22,874 nt of DNA from Deltaproteobacteria bacterium (lineage in GTDB: Bacteria > Desulfobacterota_E > Deferrimicrobia > Deferrimicrobiales > Deferrimicrobiaceae), in assembly GCA_023488945.1 (NCBI GenBank), contig JAMDBZ010000030.1, forward strand, positions 1-22,874, given 5' to 3'. The notes below the pieces were generated by a model. That model worked only from the letters and a program-made list of their open reading frames with translations. It searched no databases and had not been told where the DNA came from. Position numbers and translations under genes: made by a program. Numbering within the stretch: position 1 is the stretch's first letter; every line of letters starts with the position of its first letter. Of the stretch, positions 1-7,143 are shown piece by piece.

Positions 1-655
1 CATCGAGTTCCGTTTTGTTGTAAACCACCGTGTAGCCGGAGTCGGCGGCTTTCTGGATGTAGTCACCGGCCGTCCCGCACTTGTCCGGCGTGGAGGGGTT
101 GAACTTGGAGGTGCCGCCCCCCAGCAGGACGTCAGGCCGGGTGGCTTCGACGTACTGCCGGGCGATTTCCGTTTCGCAGCTCCGGGATTGAACATGGGCG
201 CCGAAGACGGCCGGCGTGGCGTGCGTGATCGTCGAGGTCGCCACCAGGCCCGTGGACTTGCCCATCCCCTTCGCCAGCTCGAGGATGCTGGGGTTGTATG
301 GCCGTCCGTCCGCGTGGAGACAGATCTCGCCGTTGTTGAACTTTTCGCCGCACGCCCAGGCGGACGCGGCGGCGGCGGAATCGGTGACCGTGCTGTTCGC
401 CGAATAGGTTCTCTGGTAGCCGATGTGCTCCAGGGTTTCGAAATGGAGGGGGGCGCCGTCGATTCCGTTTTTGTAGATCCGGGCCGCCGTCACGTCGGCG
501 AGCCCCATGCCGTCCGGGACCATGAAGATGATGTTTTTGACTTCATGGCGGTTTTCGGAACTGCGGTCCGAGGAAAAGCCGGGCGACGCGAGCGCAAGGG
601 GCAACAAGAAGGAGGCCATGCCGATCATCGGCAGAGACCGAAAACGAATCTTCAT
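1..655 (-). CDS. phoA: Alkaline phosphatase, PhoA family (3' end outside window)
   Basis: The 218 visible residues match the N-terminal part of the PhoA-type alkaline phosphatases, exported metalloenzymes that release inorganic phosphate from phosphomonoesters. Seen directly: a hydrophobic leader (about residues 1-28, MKIRFRSLPMIGMASFLL...), the metal-binding NIIFMVPDGMG stretch (D48), and the nucleophile motif TVTDSAAAASAW with the serine at residue 93. A STITHATPAVFGAH segment and a DVLLGGG segment follow. The ATG at 655-653 is preceded by AAGGAGAG at good spacing, which decides the start. The gene runs off the left edge. It is transcribed away from olsBA but on the same strand, and a Pho-box-like promoter lies at 764-797. 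Family assignment is firm; regulation by phosphate is inferred. Confidence 0.95.
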   Translation of the reverse strand, partial: MKIRFRSLPMIGMASFLLPLALASPGFSSDRSSENRHEVKNIIFMVPDGMGLADVTAARIYKNGIDGAPLHFETLEHIGYQRTYSANSTVTDSAAAASAWACGEKFNNGEICLHADGRPYNPSILELAKGMGKSTGLVATSTITHATPAVFGAHVQSRSCETEIARQYVEATRPDVLLGGGTSKFNPSTPDKCGTAGDYIQKAADSGYTVVYNKTELD

Positions 656-763
656 GATGTTCTCTCCTTTTTCCTGGGCGGTTGGTCCGGCGGTTCCCGG
701 GGAATGCGATCACCACCTCCTTTCGCCCCCGGCGCGGGGATTGAGGATGATCGTTCGGGGGAG

Positions 764-797
764 ATGATAGCGGGGGGAAGTGGAGTGCTTATGAACG
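764..797 (-). promoter_or_regulatory. Candidate Pho box and -10 upstream of alkaline phosphatase
   Basis: Read on the minus strand, 797-780 is CGTTCATAAGCACTCCAC. It keeps the TCAT - 7 bp - (T/C)CAC layout of the enterobacterial Pho box (CTGTCAT-4 bp-CTGTCAC). Exactly 10 bp after it comes TATCAT (769-764), 5/6 to the -10 consensus. From memory, the E. coli phoA promoter has the same 10-bp gap between its Pho box and TATAGT. The first bases of each half-site match poorly, so this is a suggestive site only. It predicts a 5' UTR of about 100 nt. Confidence 0.4.
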
Positions 798-802
798 AGT
801 CG

Positions 803-1573
803 TTAAGGGTTCGTGAACTTTCCGGCGGACATCAGGCCGAGGACCTGCGAACGGGTGAAGGCGGCGGCCTCCTTCCGGTCGAGGGAACGGCAATCGAAGG
901 GCGGTCCGATCGTGACCCGGAACCTGGCCCCCCGAAGCGCGAGGAACCGGAAGAAATGTCCGGCGAAGGTCATGTCGCCGTGCCAGCAAGCGAGGTCCCG
1001 GACGCCGCCGGACGCCCTTTTCCCGTCGACTTCGAGGAGTTCGACGGCGAGGGGAAGAAGCCGGGTCCCGGGCTCGTCCGCCGAGGCGAAGGGCGAGGAG
1101 TGGAACGGGAGCACGGTCTCCCCGCGGCTCGACGTCCCCTCGGGGAAGAGAAGGACGTTCCCGCCGGCCGACAAACGGCTCCGAACCCGCCGGATGAAAT
1201 CCGGCGCCGCGATCCGGTCTTCCCGGTCGACGAAGATCGTCCCTCCGGCGGCGGCGAGGAAGCCGATGAGGGGCCACCGGCGGACTTCCGACTTGGAAAC
1301 GAAAGACACGGGCAGGACGCTCGCCAGGGCGGGCACGTCCAGGTAGCCCAGGTGGTTGGAGACCGCAAGCCAGGGCCCTCCGCGCGGGACATCGCCGCGG
1401 ACCTCCACCGAGATTCCGAGAACGGAGCAAACGGACCGCGCCCATGCGCGCTGAACGGCGGATACGAACCGGTGGCGCTTTGACGGGGGCAGGACCCATG
1501 CCGTTCCGCATGCGAAAAAAGCCATCGCGAAGGAGACGGCGAGGAAGGACAGGAGGCGGGCGACGCGCCGCAA
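803..1573 (-). CDS. olsA: Lyso-ornithine lipid O-acyltransferase, PlsC family (OlsA)
   Basis: A 256-residue PlsC/LPLAT acyltransferase. A hydrophobic N-terminus (residues 7-28) precedes motif I NHLGYLD (H74-x4-D79) and motif III FPEGTSS (143-149). Alone it could be a 1-acylglycerol-3-phosphate acyltransferase. Because it directly follows an OlsB-type N-acyltransferase, the likelier role is esterifying lyso-ornithine lipid to finish ornithine lipid, a phosphorus-free membrane lipid, at the inner membrane. The start shown is a TTG at 1573, placed immediately after the TAA of olsB (1576-1574), so translation is probably coupled. No good Shine-Dalgarno is visible there; an internal ATG at residue 17 is the alternative start. 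Confidence 0.85.
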   Translation of the reverse strand: MRRVARLLSFLAVSFAMAFFACGTAWVLPPSKRHRFVSAVQRAWARSVCSVLGISVEVRGDVPRGGPWLAVSNHLGYLDVPALASVLPVSFVSKSEVRRWPLIGFLAAAGGTIFVDREDRIAAPDFIRRVRSRLSAGGNVLLFPEGTSSRGETVLPFHSSPFASADEPGTRLLPLAVELLEVDGKRASGGVRDLACWHGDMTFAGHFFRFLALRGARFRVTIGPPFDCRSLDRKEAAAFTRSQVLGLMSAGKFTNP

Positions 1574-2368
1574 TTACCCGAAGAACCGGCGCCGGTACCG
1601 CCGGACCACGTTGTCCGTCTTGACCAGGAGGAAGTAATCCGTTGTCCCGAACTGCCGGTCGAAGGCGGGGGGACCGCACGTCTTCGCCCCGAGGCGAAGG
1701 TATCCCTTGAACAGGGGAGGCAGCTTCCGGAAGACATCGGACGGCTCGATGGGAACGTCGTCCTCGATTCCCGGGAGGTCGAATCCCCGTTTCGGCGTCA
1801 CGCGAAGCCGGGGGTCCGAGAGAAACCCGTTCCGGAGAAGCGTCGAAACGGCCCGGAGCTCTTCGATGTCGTTGCCGCGGAGGCTCACGCACCCCACGAG
1901 GGCGTCCGCCCCATGGGCCTGCGCGTATTCGGCGATCCCCTGGAAGAGAAGGTTGATCACCCGGCCGGACCGGTAGTCCGGGTGGACGCAACTGCGCCCC
2001 AGCTCCAGGAGACGCAGGCCGGACCGTTTCACGTTGTCCAGGTCGAATTCCGTTTCCGAATAGAAGCCGAACGAGGGGGTGCGGTCCCAGGGAAGGAGGC
2101 GGTACGTCCCGGCCACCTTGCCGCGGGCGCGGTCCACCACCAGGAGGTGGTCGCAGTAGGCGTCGTACGCGTCCCGGTCGAGGCCGCAGGAGAAGGACGA
2201 GGCGAGGCCCAACCGCAGTTCGACGTTGAATACCTCGAAGCGCAGCCGCTGGGCCGCCTCGCGTTCGCTTTCGTCCCGGGCCACCCGAACTTCCAGATCT
2301 TCCTCGCATGGGAAGGAAACAGGGTCTCCCCGATCGATGCGAAGCACGGATGCGCAGGCATTGTTCAT
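1574..2368 (-). CDS. olsB: L-ornithine N-alpha-acyltransferase (OlsB), GNAT fold
   Basis: A 264-residue GNAT-type acyltransferase of the OlsB/'hemolysin-like' family, which transfers a 3-hydroxyacyl group from ACP to ornithine, the first step of ornithine lipid synthesis. Diagnostic stretches are EVRVARDESEREAAQRLRFE (25-44), CDHLLVVD (72-79), VAGTYRLLP (85-93), FYSETEFDLD (102-111) and LELGRSCVHPDYRSGRVINL (121-140). These resemble what I recall of rhizobial OlsB. The ATG at 2368 is chosen over the upstream ATG at 2413 because AAAGGAGGA sits 7 nt before it. The olsA frame follows without a gap. In rhizobia olsB is induced under phosphate limitation by PhoB, which fits the neighbouring alkaline phosphatase and the candidate Pho box at 2438-2466. 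An exosortase-associated GNAT is a less likely alternative. Confidence 0.87.
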   Translation of the reverse strand: MNNACASVLRIDRGDPVSFPCEEDLEVRVARDESEREAAQRLRFEVFNVELRLGLASSFSCGLDRDAYDAYCDHLLVVDRARGKVAGTYRLLPWDRTPSFGFYSETEFDLDNVKRSGLRLLELGRSCVHPDYRSGRVINLLFQGIAEYAQAHGADALVGCVSLRGNDIEELRAVSTLLRNGFLSDPRLRVTPKRGFDLPGIEDDVPIEPSDVFRKLPPLFKGYLRLGAKTCGPPAFDRQFGTTDYFLLVKTDNVVRRYRRRFFG

Positions 2369-2437
2369 GGAGGGTCCTCCTTTATCGAGCATGGGATAGG
2401 ACACGGCAGACATTCTGGCCGCGTCGCGTTTCTCCGT

Positions 2438-2466
2438 GATTTCGCCGATGTGAAGAATGGATGAAG
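2438..2466 (-). promoter_or_regulatory. Candidate Pho box for olsBA
   Basis: On the minus strand, 2466-2449 contains CTTCATC-CATT-CTTCACA, two half-sites at 11-bp spacing. It has the TCAT-7 bp-TCAC core of the classical Pho box. A weaker third repeat CGAAATC follows in phase (2444-2438). It lies about 80 bp before the olsB start. No convincing -10 hexamer is placed 10 bp downstream, so support is limited to the phased repeats and the context. Confidence 0.33.
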
Positions 2467-2489
2467 TCCGCCGGATCAGGCAAAGCGAT

Positions 2490-2518
2490 CTTCACGGCAA
2501 CTTCATGCGGGCATAACG
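2490..2518 (+). promoter_or_regulatory. Candidate Pho box for the GH1 gene
   Basis: On the plus strand CTTCACG (2490-2496), GCAA, CTTCATG (2501-2507), CGGG, CATAACG (2512-2518) form three 11-bp-phased elements. The first two carry the TCAC-7 bp-TCAT core. It is oriented opposite to the minus-strand candidate at 2438-2466, about 25 bp away, and lies about 85 bp before the proposed TTG start of the glycosidase. The two candidates look like a divergent pair, but no clear -10 was identified. Confidence 0.3.
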
Positions 2519-2601
2519 GCGGCGGGGTACGTTGCCGCATTCTCCGCGGAAACCCGTTGCTCCGGGGGGCAATCGAGGGGCGCAGAGGGGGGGAGGACCA
2601 T

Positions 2602-3900
2602 TTGGACAGCCGTTCCCGGGGCCCGTCACCCCTTCGTCGTTTCCTCTGGGGGGTCGCCACCTCGGCGTTCCAGGTGGAAGGGGCGTCCCGCTGCGACTGG
2701 ACGACGTGGAAGGTAAAGGACGAGCCGGACCGGCTGGCGCGCCTGCGGGGCGTGGGGCACCGGGAGAGGACGGACGAGGACCTGGCGCTCCTGTCGTCCC
2801 TGGGGGTGAATGCTTACCGGTTTTCCATCGAGTGGAGCCGGGTGGCTCCCCGGCCGGACGAGTGGGATCGCAAGGCGATGGACCGGTATGTCCGGATCGC
2901 CGCGCGTCTTCGGGAGTCGGGGATCGAACCCGTGGTCACGCTCCACCACTTTACGAACCCGGCGTGGCTCGCGAACGGGGCGCCATGGGCGGACGGCGAA
3001 ACCGTGGGGGAGTTCCTCCGGTTCGCGGAGAAGGCGGTGCGGGCGCTCCGGGAGCATGTTCGCCTGTGGGTCACTTTCAACGAGCCGAACGTTTTCGTCA
3101 CGGGCGGGTACCTGGGGGGGATCATGCCTCCGGGGAAGAGGAGCGTCCGGGACGGGTTCAACGCCTACGCCAACATCCTCAAGGCGCACGCGGCGGTTTA
3201 TGACGCGATCCACGCCGCCGCGCGGGAGGCCCCGGCGGTCGGGCTTGCTCACAACATGGTCGTCTTTCGCCCCGCCTCGGAGAACTCCCCCCTGGACAAC
3301 TGGGCGTCCAAGGTCGCCCACGCCTTCTACAACCTCAGCCTCATCGAGGCGTTCCGGACCGGGACGCTCTCCCTCAGGCTGCCGTTCCTGCACGAGGAAG
3401 CGTTCCCCGTCGGCACCCGGGGGAAGCTCGATTTCCTGGGCGTGAATTATTATTTCCGCCTCTTCCTCCGGCTTTCCCCCATCAACATCAGGGGACCGGA
3501 ATATTTCTGGGAGGACCGAAGCGGCCGCGGACTCACGGAGACCGGCTGGGAAGTGTATCCGAAGGGGTTCGAGGAGACGCTTCGCGTCGCCGCGTCGTCC
3601 GGACTTCCGATCGTCGTGACCGAAAACGGCGCCGCGGAAACCGACGACGGGCGGAAGATCGCCTTCATGCGGGATCACTTCCGCGTTCTCCACCGGATGA
3701 TCCGGGAGGGGATGGACATCCGGGGATATTTCTGGTGGTCCCTCATGGACAACTACGAGTGGCTGGAGGGACTCCGCCCGCGGTTCGGGCTCTACAGGGT
3801 CGATTTCCGGTCCCTGGAGCGGATTTCCACGGAGTCGGCCGCGTATTACGCGCGCTGGATCATGAAACATCCCGATCCCTCGGGCGTTCGACGGGCGTGA
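2602..3900 (+). CDS. Glycoside hydrolase family 1 beta-glycosidase
   Basis: A GH1 beta-glucosidase/beta-galactosidase-type enzyme that cleaves beta-linked glycosides by a retaining mechanism. Numbered from the TTG at 2602 (432 residues), it begins RFLWGVATSAFQVEG (13-27), has the GH1 FSIEWSR segment (74-80), acid/base Glu161 in TFNEPN and nucleophile Glu341 in VTENG. The aglycone-side motif GYFWWSLMDNYEWLEG (375-390) is present. The frame is open from an ATG at 2461. That extension is unlike the family, while TTG 2602 has a G-rich GGGGGGAGGA just upstream, so I prefer TTG. No signal peptide is visible, so it is probably cytoplasmic. The natural substrate cannot be told; with glycolipid genes next door, a role in glycolipid turnover is possible but unproven. 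Confidence 0.93.
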   Translation: MDSRSRGPSPLRRFLWGVATSAFQVEGASRCDWTTWKVKDEPDRLARLRGVGHRERTDEDLALLSSLGVNAYRFSIEWSRVAPRPDEWDRKAMDRYVRIAARLRESGIEPVVTLHHFTNPAWLANGAPWADGETVGEFLRFAEKAVRALREHVRLWVTFNEPNVFVTGGYLGGIMPPGKRSVRDGFNAYANILKAHAAVYDAIHAAAREAPAVGLAHNMVVFRPASENSPLDNWASKVAHAFYNLSLIEAFRTGTLSLRLPFLHEEAFPVGTRGKLDFLGVNYYFRLFLRLSPINIRGPEYFWEDRSGRGLTETGWEVYPKGFEETLRVAASSGLPIVVTENGAAETDDGRKIAFMRDHFRVLHRMIREGMDIRGYFWWSLMDNYEWLEGLRPRFGLYRVDFRSLERISTESAAYYARWIMKHPDPSGVRRA

Positions 3901-3947
3901 GCCTTCGCCATCCGGCCCGCCGCGGCCGCTGCGGCCCCCCCAGGAGT

Positions 3948-4003
3948 CTTAACCGGTTTTTTACGTCTCCTTAACCGGGGCGAAAGGCCCGCCTGTTATA
4001 AAT
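3948..4003 (+). promoter_or_regulatory. Triple 11-bp direct repeat (Pho-box-like) and -10 before the PHP gene
   Basis: CTTAACC occurs at 3948-3954 and again at 3970-3976, exactly 22 bp apart, with TTTTACG (3959-3965) in phase between them. This gives three 7-8 bp elements every 11 bp. The pattern resembles the cyanobacterial SphR/PhoB box as I recall it (tandem CTTAACCT-type octamers with 3-bp spacers) and, in spacing, PhoB boxes generally. TATAAA (3997-4002) follows 20 bp after the last repeat, a plausible -10. The start codon of the PHP gene is only 14 nt further. Confidence 0.5.
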
Positions 4004-4016
4004 CCCGATAACGACA

Positions 4017-4721
4017 ATGCTGCTTTGCGATTTCCATATCCACTCCACCTGGTCTGACGGGTCGGTCCCCCTCCCGGATGTCGTGGACGTCTACGGCCAG
4101 GCCGGGTTCGACGTCATCGCCGTCACCGACCACGTCTGCAACAGCGACAGCGCGATCGGCGCCTGGGCGGGACGTCTGAGCCAGACGATCACGGAGGAGA
4201 TCTTCCCGGCGTACCTCGACGCCCTGGCGCGCGAGGCGGAGCGGGCCGCCGACCGGTACGGGATGCTTCTCGTTCCCGGAGTCGAGATCACCAAGAACTA
4301 CGCCTCCGAGAAGGAATCGGCCCACGTCCTGCTGCTCGACGTGAAGCGGTTCGTCTCCGCCGACCTGTCCTGGGATGGAATCTTCCGGGAGGCGCGGGAA
4401 CAGGACGCCCTGGTCGTCGCCTGCCATCCCCACTACACCGACCACGAGGTCCACGACACGCTCTACTTCTGGAACAACCGCCAGAAGTTCGCGCCGCATT
4501 TCGACGCGTGGGAAGTGGCGAACCGGACCGACCTCTTCTCCGTGGTCAGCCTGAGCAATTACCCGATCCTCGCGAACAGCGACTTTCACAAGGCGCAACA
4601 CCTTTATTCCTGGAAGACCCTCCTGCCCTGCGAGAAGAGCGTCGAGGCCGTCAAGGCGTGCATCCGGGACAACCGGGGGGTGGCGATCACCATGTTCCGG
4701 AACGGGACATCGAGGGTGTAG
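4017..4721 (+). CDS. PHP-domain metal-dependent phosphoesterase
   Basis: A 234-residue stand-alone PHP (polymerase and histidinol phosphatase) protein. All metal-ligand motifs are visible in order: DFHIHSTWSDG (H7, H9, D14), VTDH (D38, H39), PGVEIT (E90), AHVLLLD (H103), CHPHY (H137, H139) and NSDFH (D189, H191). Such proteins hydrolyse phosphoesters; the substrate cannot be read from sequence. The start at 4017 leaves the usual few residues before the first HxH motif. No Shine-Dalgarno precedes it and the -10 is 14 nt away, so the mRNA is nearly leaderless. It is followed 10 bp later by a lipid-type glycosyltransferase, an obvious operon. The Pho-like repeats upstream suggest phosphate control. 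A lipid head-group or phosphatidate hydrolase role is inference; a nuclease or small-molecule phosphatase is equally possible. Confidence 0.92.
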   Translation: MLLCDFHIHSTWSDGSVPLPDVVDVYGQAGFDVIAVTDHVCNSDSAIGAWAGRLSQTITEEIFPAYLDALAREAERAADRYGMLLVPGVEITKNYASEKESAHVLLLDVKRFVSADLSWDGIFREAREQDALVVACHPHYTDHEVHDTLYFWNNRQKFAPHFDAWEVANRTDLFSVVSLSNYPILANSDFHKAQHLYSWKTLLPCEKSVEAVKACIRDNRGVAITMFRNGTSRV

Positions 4722-4731
4722 GGGAGCGGCC

Positions 4732-5895
4732 ATGGTCCTCGTCCTCGAATTCCTCGTGGCGGCCTCCTTCACGGCGTGCCTCCTCCAGTTGGCGTGCGCA
4801 TGGCGGACCCTCGGAAGAGCGGCTCCCGGCCCGGCGGGCGATTTCGCGCCCCCCGTTTCGATCCTGAAGCCGTTGAAAGGCGTGGACGACCGGCTTTACG
4901 ACGCCCTGGCGGCCTTCTGCCGCCTCGATTACCCGGAATACGAGGTCGTCTTCTGCCTTCAGAGCGCGAGCGACCCCGCGCTCCGCGTGGCCCGGAAAGT
5001 CAAGGAGCGCTTCCCGGGCCGGGCGATATCGATCGTCGTCGAGAGCTGCCGGGACGGGCTGAACCCCAAGGTCAACAACATGATCCCGGGGTATCGGAAG
5101 TCCCGTTATCCCTTCGTGCTGATCAGCGACAGCAACGTGTCGGTCGGGCCGGGCTACCTGAGAGAGGCGGTCTCCCATTTCCGGGATCCGGGCGTCGGGC
5201 TGGTGACCCACCTCGTCCGGGGAGTCGGGGGGAAGTCCGCCGGCGCCCGGCTCGAGAACGGGCACCTGAACACGTTCATCCTCGGCTCCGTGTCCATGCT
5301 GGACCGGCTGTTCGGCATGCCGTGCGTCGTCGGCAAGTCGATCATGATGCGGAAAGGGGACCTCGAGACCCTGGGAGGTCTGCACGCGGTCAAGGACTTC
5401 CTCGCCGAGGATTACACCCTGGGGGCGATGGTCCGGCGCGCCGGCATGCGGGTCGTGGTGTCCGGCGCGCCCGTGGACACCGTCAACGTGTACAGGGGAG
5501 TGCGGGACTTCCTGTCCCGCCACGCCCGGTGGAACAGGATGCGGTTTTCGATCGCCGGCCCCGCGTACCTGTTCGAGATCCTCGCCAACCCCTTCCTCCT
5601 CTCGCTTGCCCTCGTCGCGGCGACAGGGGGGAGTTCCGAGGCGTTGCTGGCGGCCGGAGGCGTCGCCCTCGGGAAACTGGCCGTGGACGCTTCGATGAAC
5701 CGGCTCCTCCGGGCGAGGATCGGCGTCCAAGGCGTTCTGCTGGGACCGGTTCGCGACCTGCTGGCGGCGGGCCTGTGGCTCTCCGCCTTCTTCTCGCGGA
5801 CCGTCACGTGGCGGGGTCGGAGTCTCCGGATCACGCGCGGGTCGCTCCTCGTTCCCGTGGATGAGGAAGCGGTCCCGAAAGAGGCGGTGGCGTGA
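4732..5895 (+). CDS. GT21/HpnI-like membrane glycosyltransferase
   Basis: A 387-residue GT-A glycosyltransferase of the ceramide glucosyltransferase (GT21) / HpnI type, adding a sugar from a nucleotide donor to a lipid at the inner membrane. Order of features: N-terminal membrane helix (1-22), PPVSILKPLKGVDD (40-53), NPKVNNM (111-117), D2 motif SDSNV (132-136), D3 motif AEDYTLG (225-231), RHARW matching (Q/R)xxRW (263-267), then hydrophobic C-terminal helices (about 278-360). A GGGGAG Shine-Dalgarno precedes the ATG at 4732. No hopanoid genes are nearby, so HpnI function is not indicated. With the upstream PHP phosphoesterase, diacylglycerol or ceramide are the most plausible acceptors. The acceptor and the sugar are unknown. 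Confidence 0.9.
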   Translation: MVLVLEFLVAASFTACLLQLACAWRTLGRAAPGPAGDFAPPVSILKPLKGVDDRLYDALAAFCRLDYPEYEVVFCLQSASDPALRVARKVKERFPGRAISIVVESCRDGLNPKVNNMIPGYRKSRYPFVLISDSNVSVGPGYLREAVSHFRDPGVGLVTHLVRGVGGKSAGARLENGHLNTFILGSVSMLDRLFGMPCVVGKSIMMRKGDLETLGGLHAVKDFLAEDYTLGAMVRRAGMRVVVSGAPVDTVNVYRGVRDFLSRHARWNRMRFSIAGPAYLFEILANPFLLSLALVAATGGSSEALLAAGGVALGKLAVDASMNRLLRARIGVQGVLLGPVRDLLAAGLWLSAFFSRTVTWRGRSLRITRGSLLVPVDEEAVPKEAVA

Positions 5896-6161
5896 TCCGC
5901 CGCCGCGCCGCTCCCTATTCCCGGGACCTCGGCCGCCGTTCCTTCGGCACGACGGGACGTCGTTTGCCCGGAGCGGTTCCGGCGAGGGACGACGCCTGCC
6001 GCACCCGTTTCAAGCCGAAGCCGGGAAGGATTTCCGGTTATCCCTTGAAGCGGGAGATCGAAGGGAAGTAGCCCGGCGCGTTGTCGCTCCCTTCGCCCCG
6101 GCGCGCGCCCCGTCCGCGGCGTTCCCTCGTGCGAAAGGGACGGGCGGAACGGCTTGACGGG

Positions 6162-7070
6162 CTACGGGCGGATCGCGGGGAATCGGCCGTGGCCTTCAGG
6201 GCCCGGGAATCCCTGCGGGACGACGATCCGCAGCGTCACGTCCGTCATCCCGAACCGGACCGGGAGGGGCCCCAGGTATTCGCCGTCGACCTGCGCGGCC
6301 GACGGGATCCTCGACCGGACGAGCACGGAGTCGATTTCGCGGCACAGGACGGCGGGGGAGGCGAGGTGCCTTCCCCGCAGAACGTCGAGGGCGAACTTCA
6401 CGATCGCCCGCCGGCCCCGGCCCAGGAGGGCGACCATCCGGAGCGTCTTTCCTTCGAGATCCCCGCCGGGCGCCATCGGGCATCCGGCGTACATCCGCCC
6501 GCGGCAGAGGACCACGAGCTGCGCCTCGATCCGCTCCTTCCCCGGCAACTCGAGCCAGAGGGCCGGGTGGGCACGGAGGATGTTCCGCATTCCGGCCAGG
6601 ACGTAGGCGGACCGTCCCAGCGCCTTCTTCTCCCGCGAGCCCATCCGTTCCACGATCTCGGCGTCGAACCCGGCGGACGCCATCAGCACGAAATACCGGT
6701 CGCCCGCCCGGGCGAGGGGAACGGCGATCGTCTTCCCGGCCGCCAGCAGCCCGAGGCATTCCTCGACCGGGTCGGGCAGCCCCAGCTCCTGCGCGAAGAC
6801 GTTCCCGGTGCCGTGGGGGACCATGAGCAGCCGCGTCCCGCTTCCCGCGAGCCCGTTGGCGACTTCGTTGATCGTCCCGTCGCCCCCGACGGCGGCGACC
6901 GTCTCCGCCCCGGCGTGGGCCGCCTCCCGCGCGAGGAGGACCGCGTCGCCCGGCCCTTTCGTCTCGAACACCTCGAAGGGAACTCCTCGGGTCGCGAGGA
7001 TCTCCCGCACGCGGCCGATCTTCCGGACCATGACCGGCCCCGCCGCCGGGTTGAAGATGATGCGCAGCAT
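6162..7070 (-). CDS. Diacylglycerol/lipid kinase (YegS/DgkB type)
   Basis: A 302-residue protein, normal length for the DAGK-catalytic-domain lipid kinases. It shows NPAAG (7-11), the nucleotide-binding GGDGTINEVANGL (62-74), PHGTGN (85-90) and a C-terminal VDGEYLG. It phosphorylates diacylglycerol or a related lipid using ATP, returning diacylglycerol to the phospholipid pathway at the inner membrane. The ATG at 7070-7068 lies 8 nt after a perfect TATAAT (7084-7079) with no room for a Shine-Dalgarno, so it is probably translated from a leaderless mRNA. It is divergent from the GDPD gene and convergent with the glycosyltransferase. The exact lipid substrate is unknown. Confidence 0.92.
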   Translation of the reverse strand: MLRIIFNPAAGPVMVRKIGRVREILATRGVPFEVFETKGPGDAVLLAREAAHAGAETVAAVGGDGTINEVANGLAGSGTRLLMVPHGTGNVFAQELGLPDPVEECLGLLAAGKTIAVPLARAGDRYFVLMASAGFDAEIVERMGSREKKALGRSAYVLAGMRNILRAHPALWLELPGKERIEAQLVVLCRGRMYAGCPMAPGGDLEGKTLRMVALLGRGRRAIVKFALDVLRGRHLASPAVLCREIDSVLVRSRIPSAAQVDGEYLGPLPVRFGMTDVTLRIVVPQGFPGPEGHGRFPAIRP

Positions 7071-7078
7071 ACGGCGCG

Positions 7079-7084
7079 ATTATA
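7079..7084 (-). promoter_or_regulatory. -10 hexamer TATAAT of the lipid kinase gene (leaderless)
   Basis: A consensus TATAAT on the minus strand (7084-7079) is followed by 8 nt and then the ATG. The expected transcription start falls on or next to the start codon. A -35 match 17 bp upstream (CCGGAC) is poor, so an activator or extended contacts may be needed. Confidence 0.6.
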
Positions 7085-7130
7085 TCCGATTCCGCGCCCG
7101 TGTCCGGTTCCCCTTTCCGCGCCGGTGGGA

Positions 7131-7136
7131 TATCTT
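7131..7136 (+). promoter_or_regulatory. Possible -10 of the GDPD gene
   Basis: TATCTT (4/6 to consensus) is followed by 7 nt (a G-rich run) and the ATG at 7144, again a leaderless layout. The G run could instead serve as a poor Shine-Dalgarno, so the call is tentative. Confidence 0.3.
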
Positions 7137-7143
7137 GGGGGGC

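Noticed and set aside
188..1483. Long plus-strand open frame opposite the alkaline phosphatase and olsA
   Set aside because: Arg/Gly/Pro-rich translation without recognisable domains; both genes on the minus strand have clear catalytic motifs and ribosome sites. It is a high-GC shadow frame.
3924..3936. GGCCGC-T-GCGGCC hairpin after the GH1 gene as a terminator
   Set aside because: No T-run follows directly; the only T tract is about 20 nt later inside the Pho-like repeat.
5951..5965. ACGAC/GTCGT inverted repeat after the glycosyltransferase as a terminator
   Set aside because: Five-base stem and only three T residues; too weak. The rest of 5896-6161 shows no gene or clear signal.
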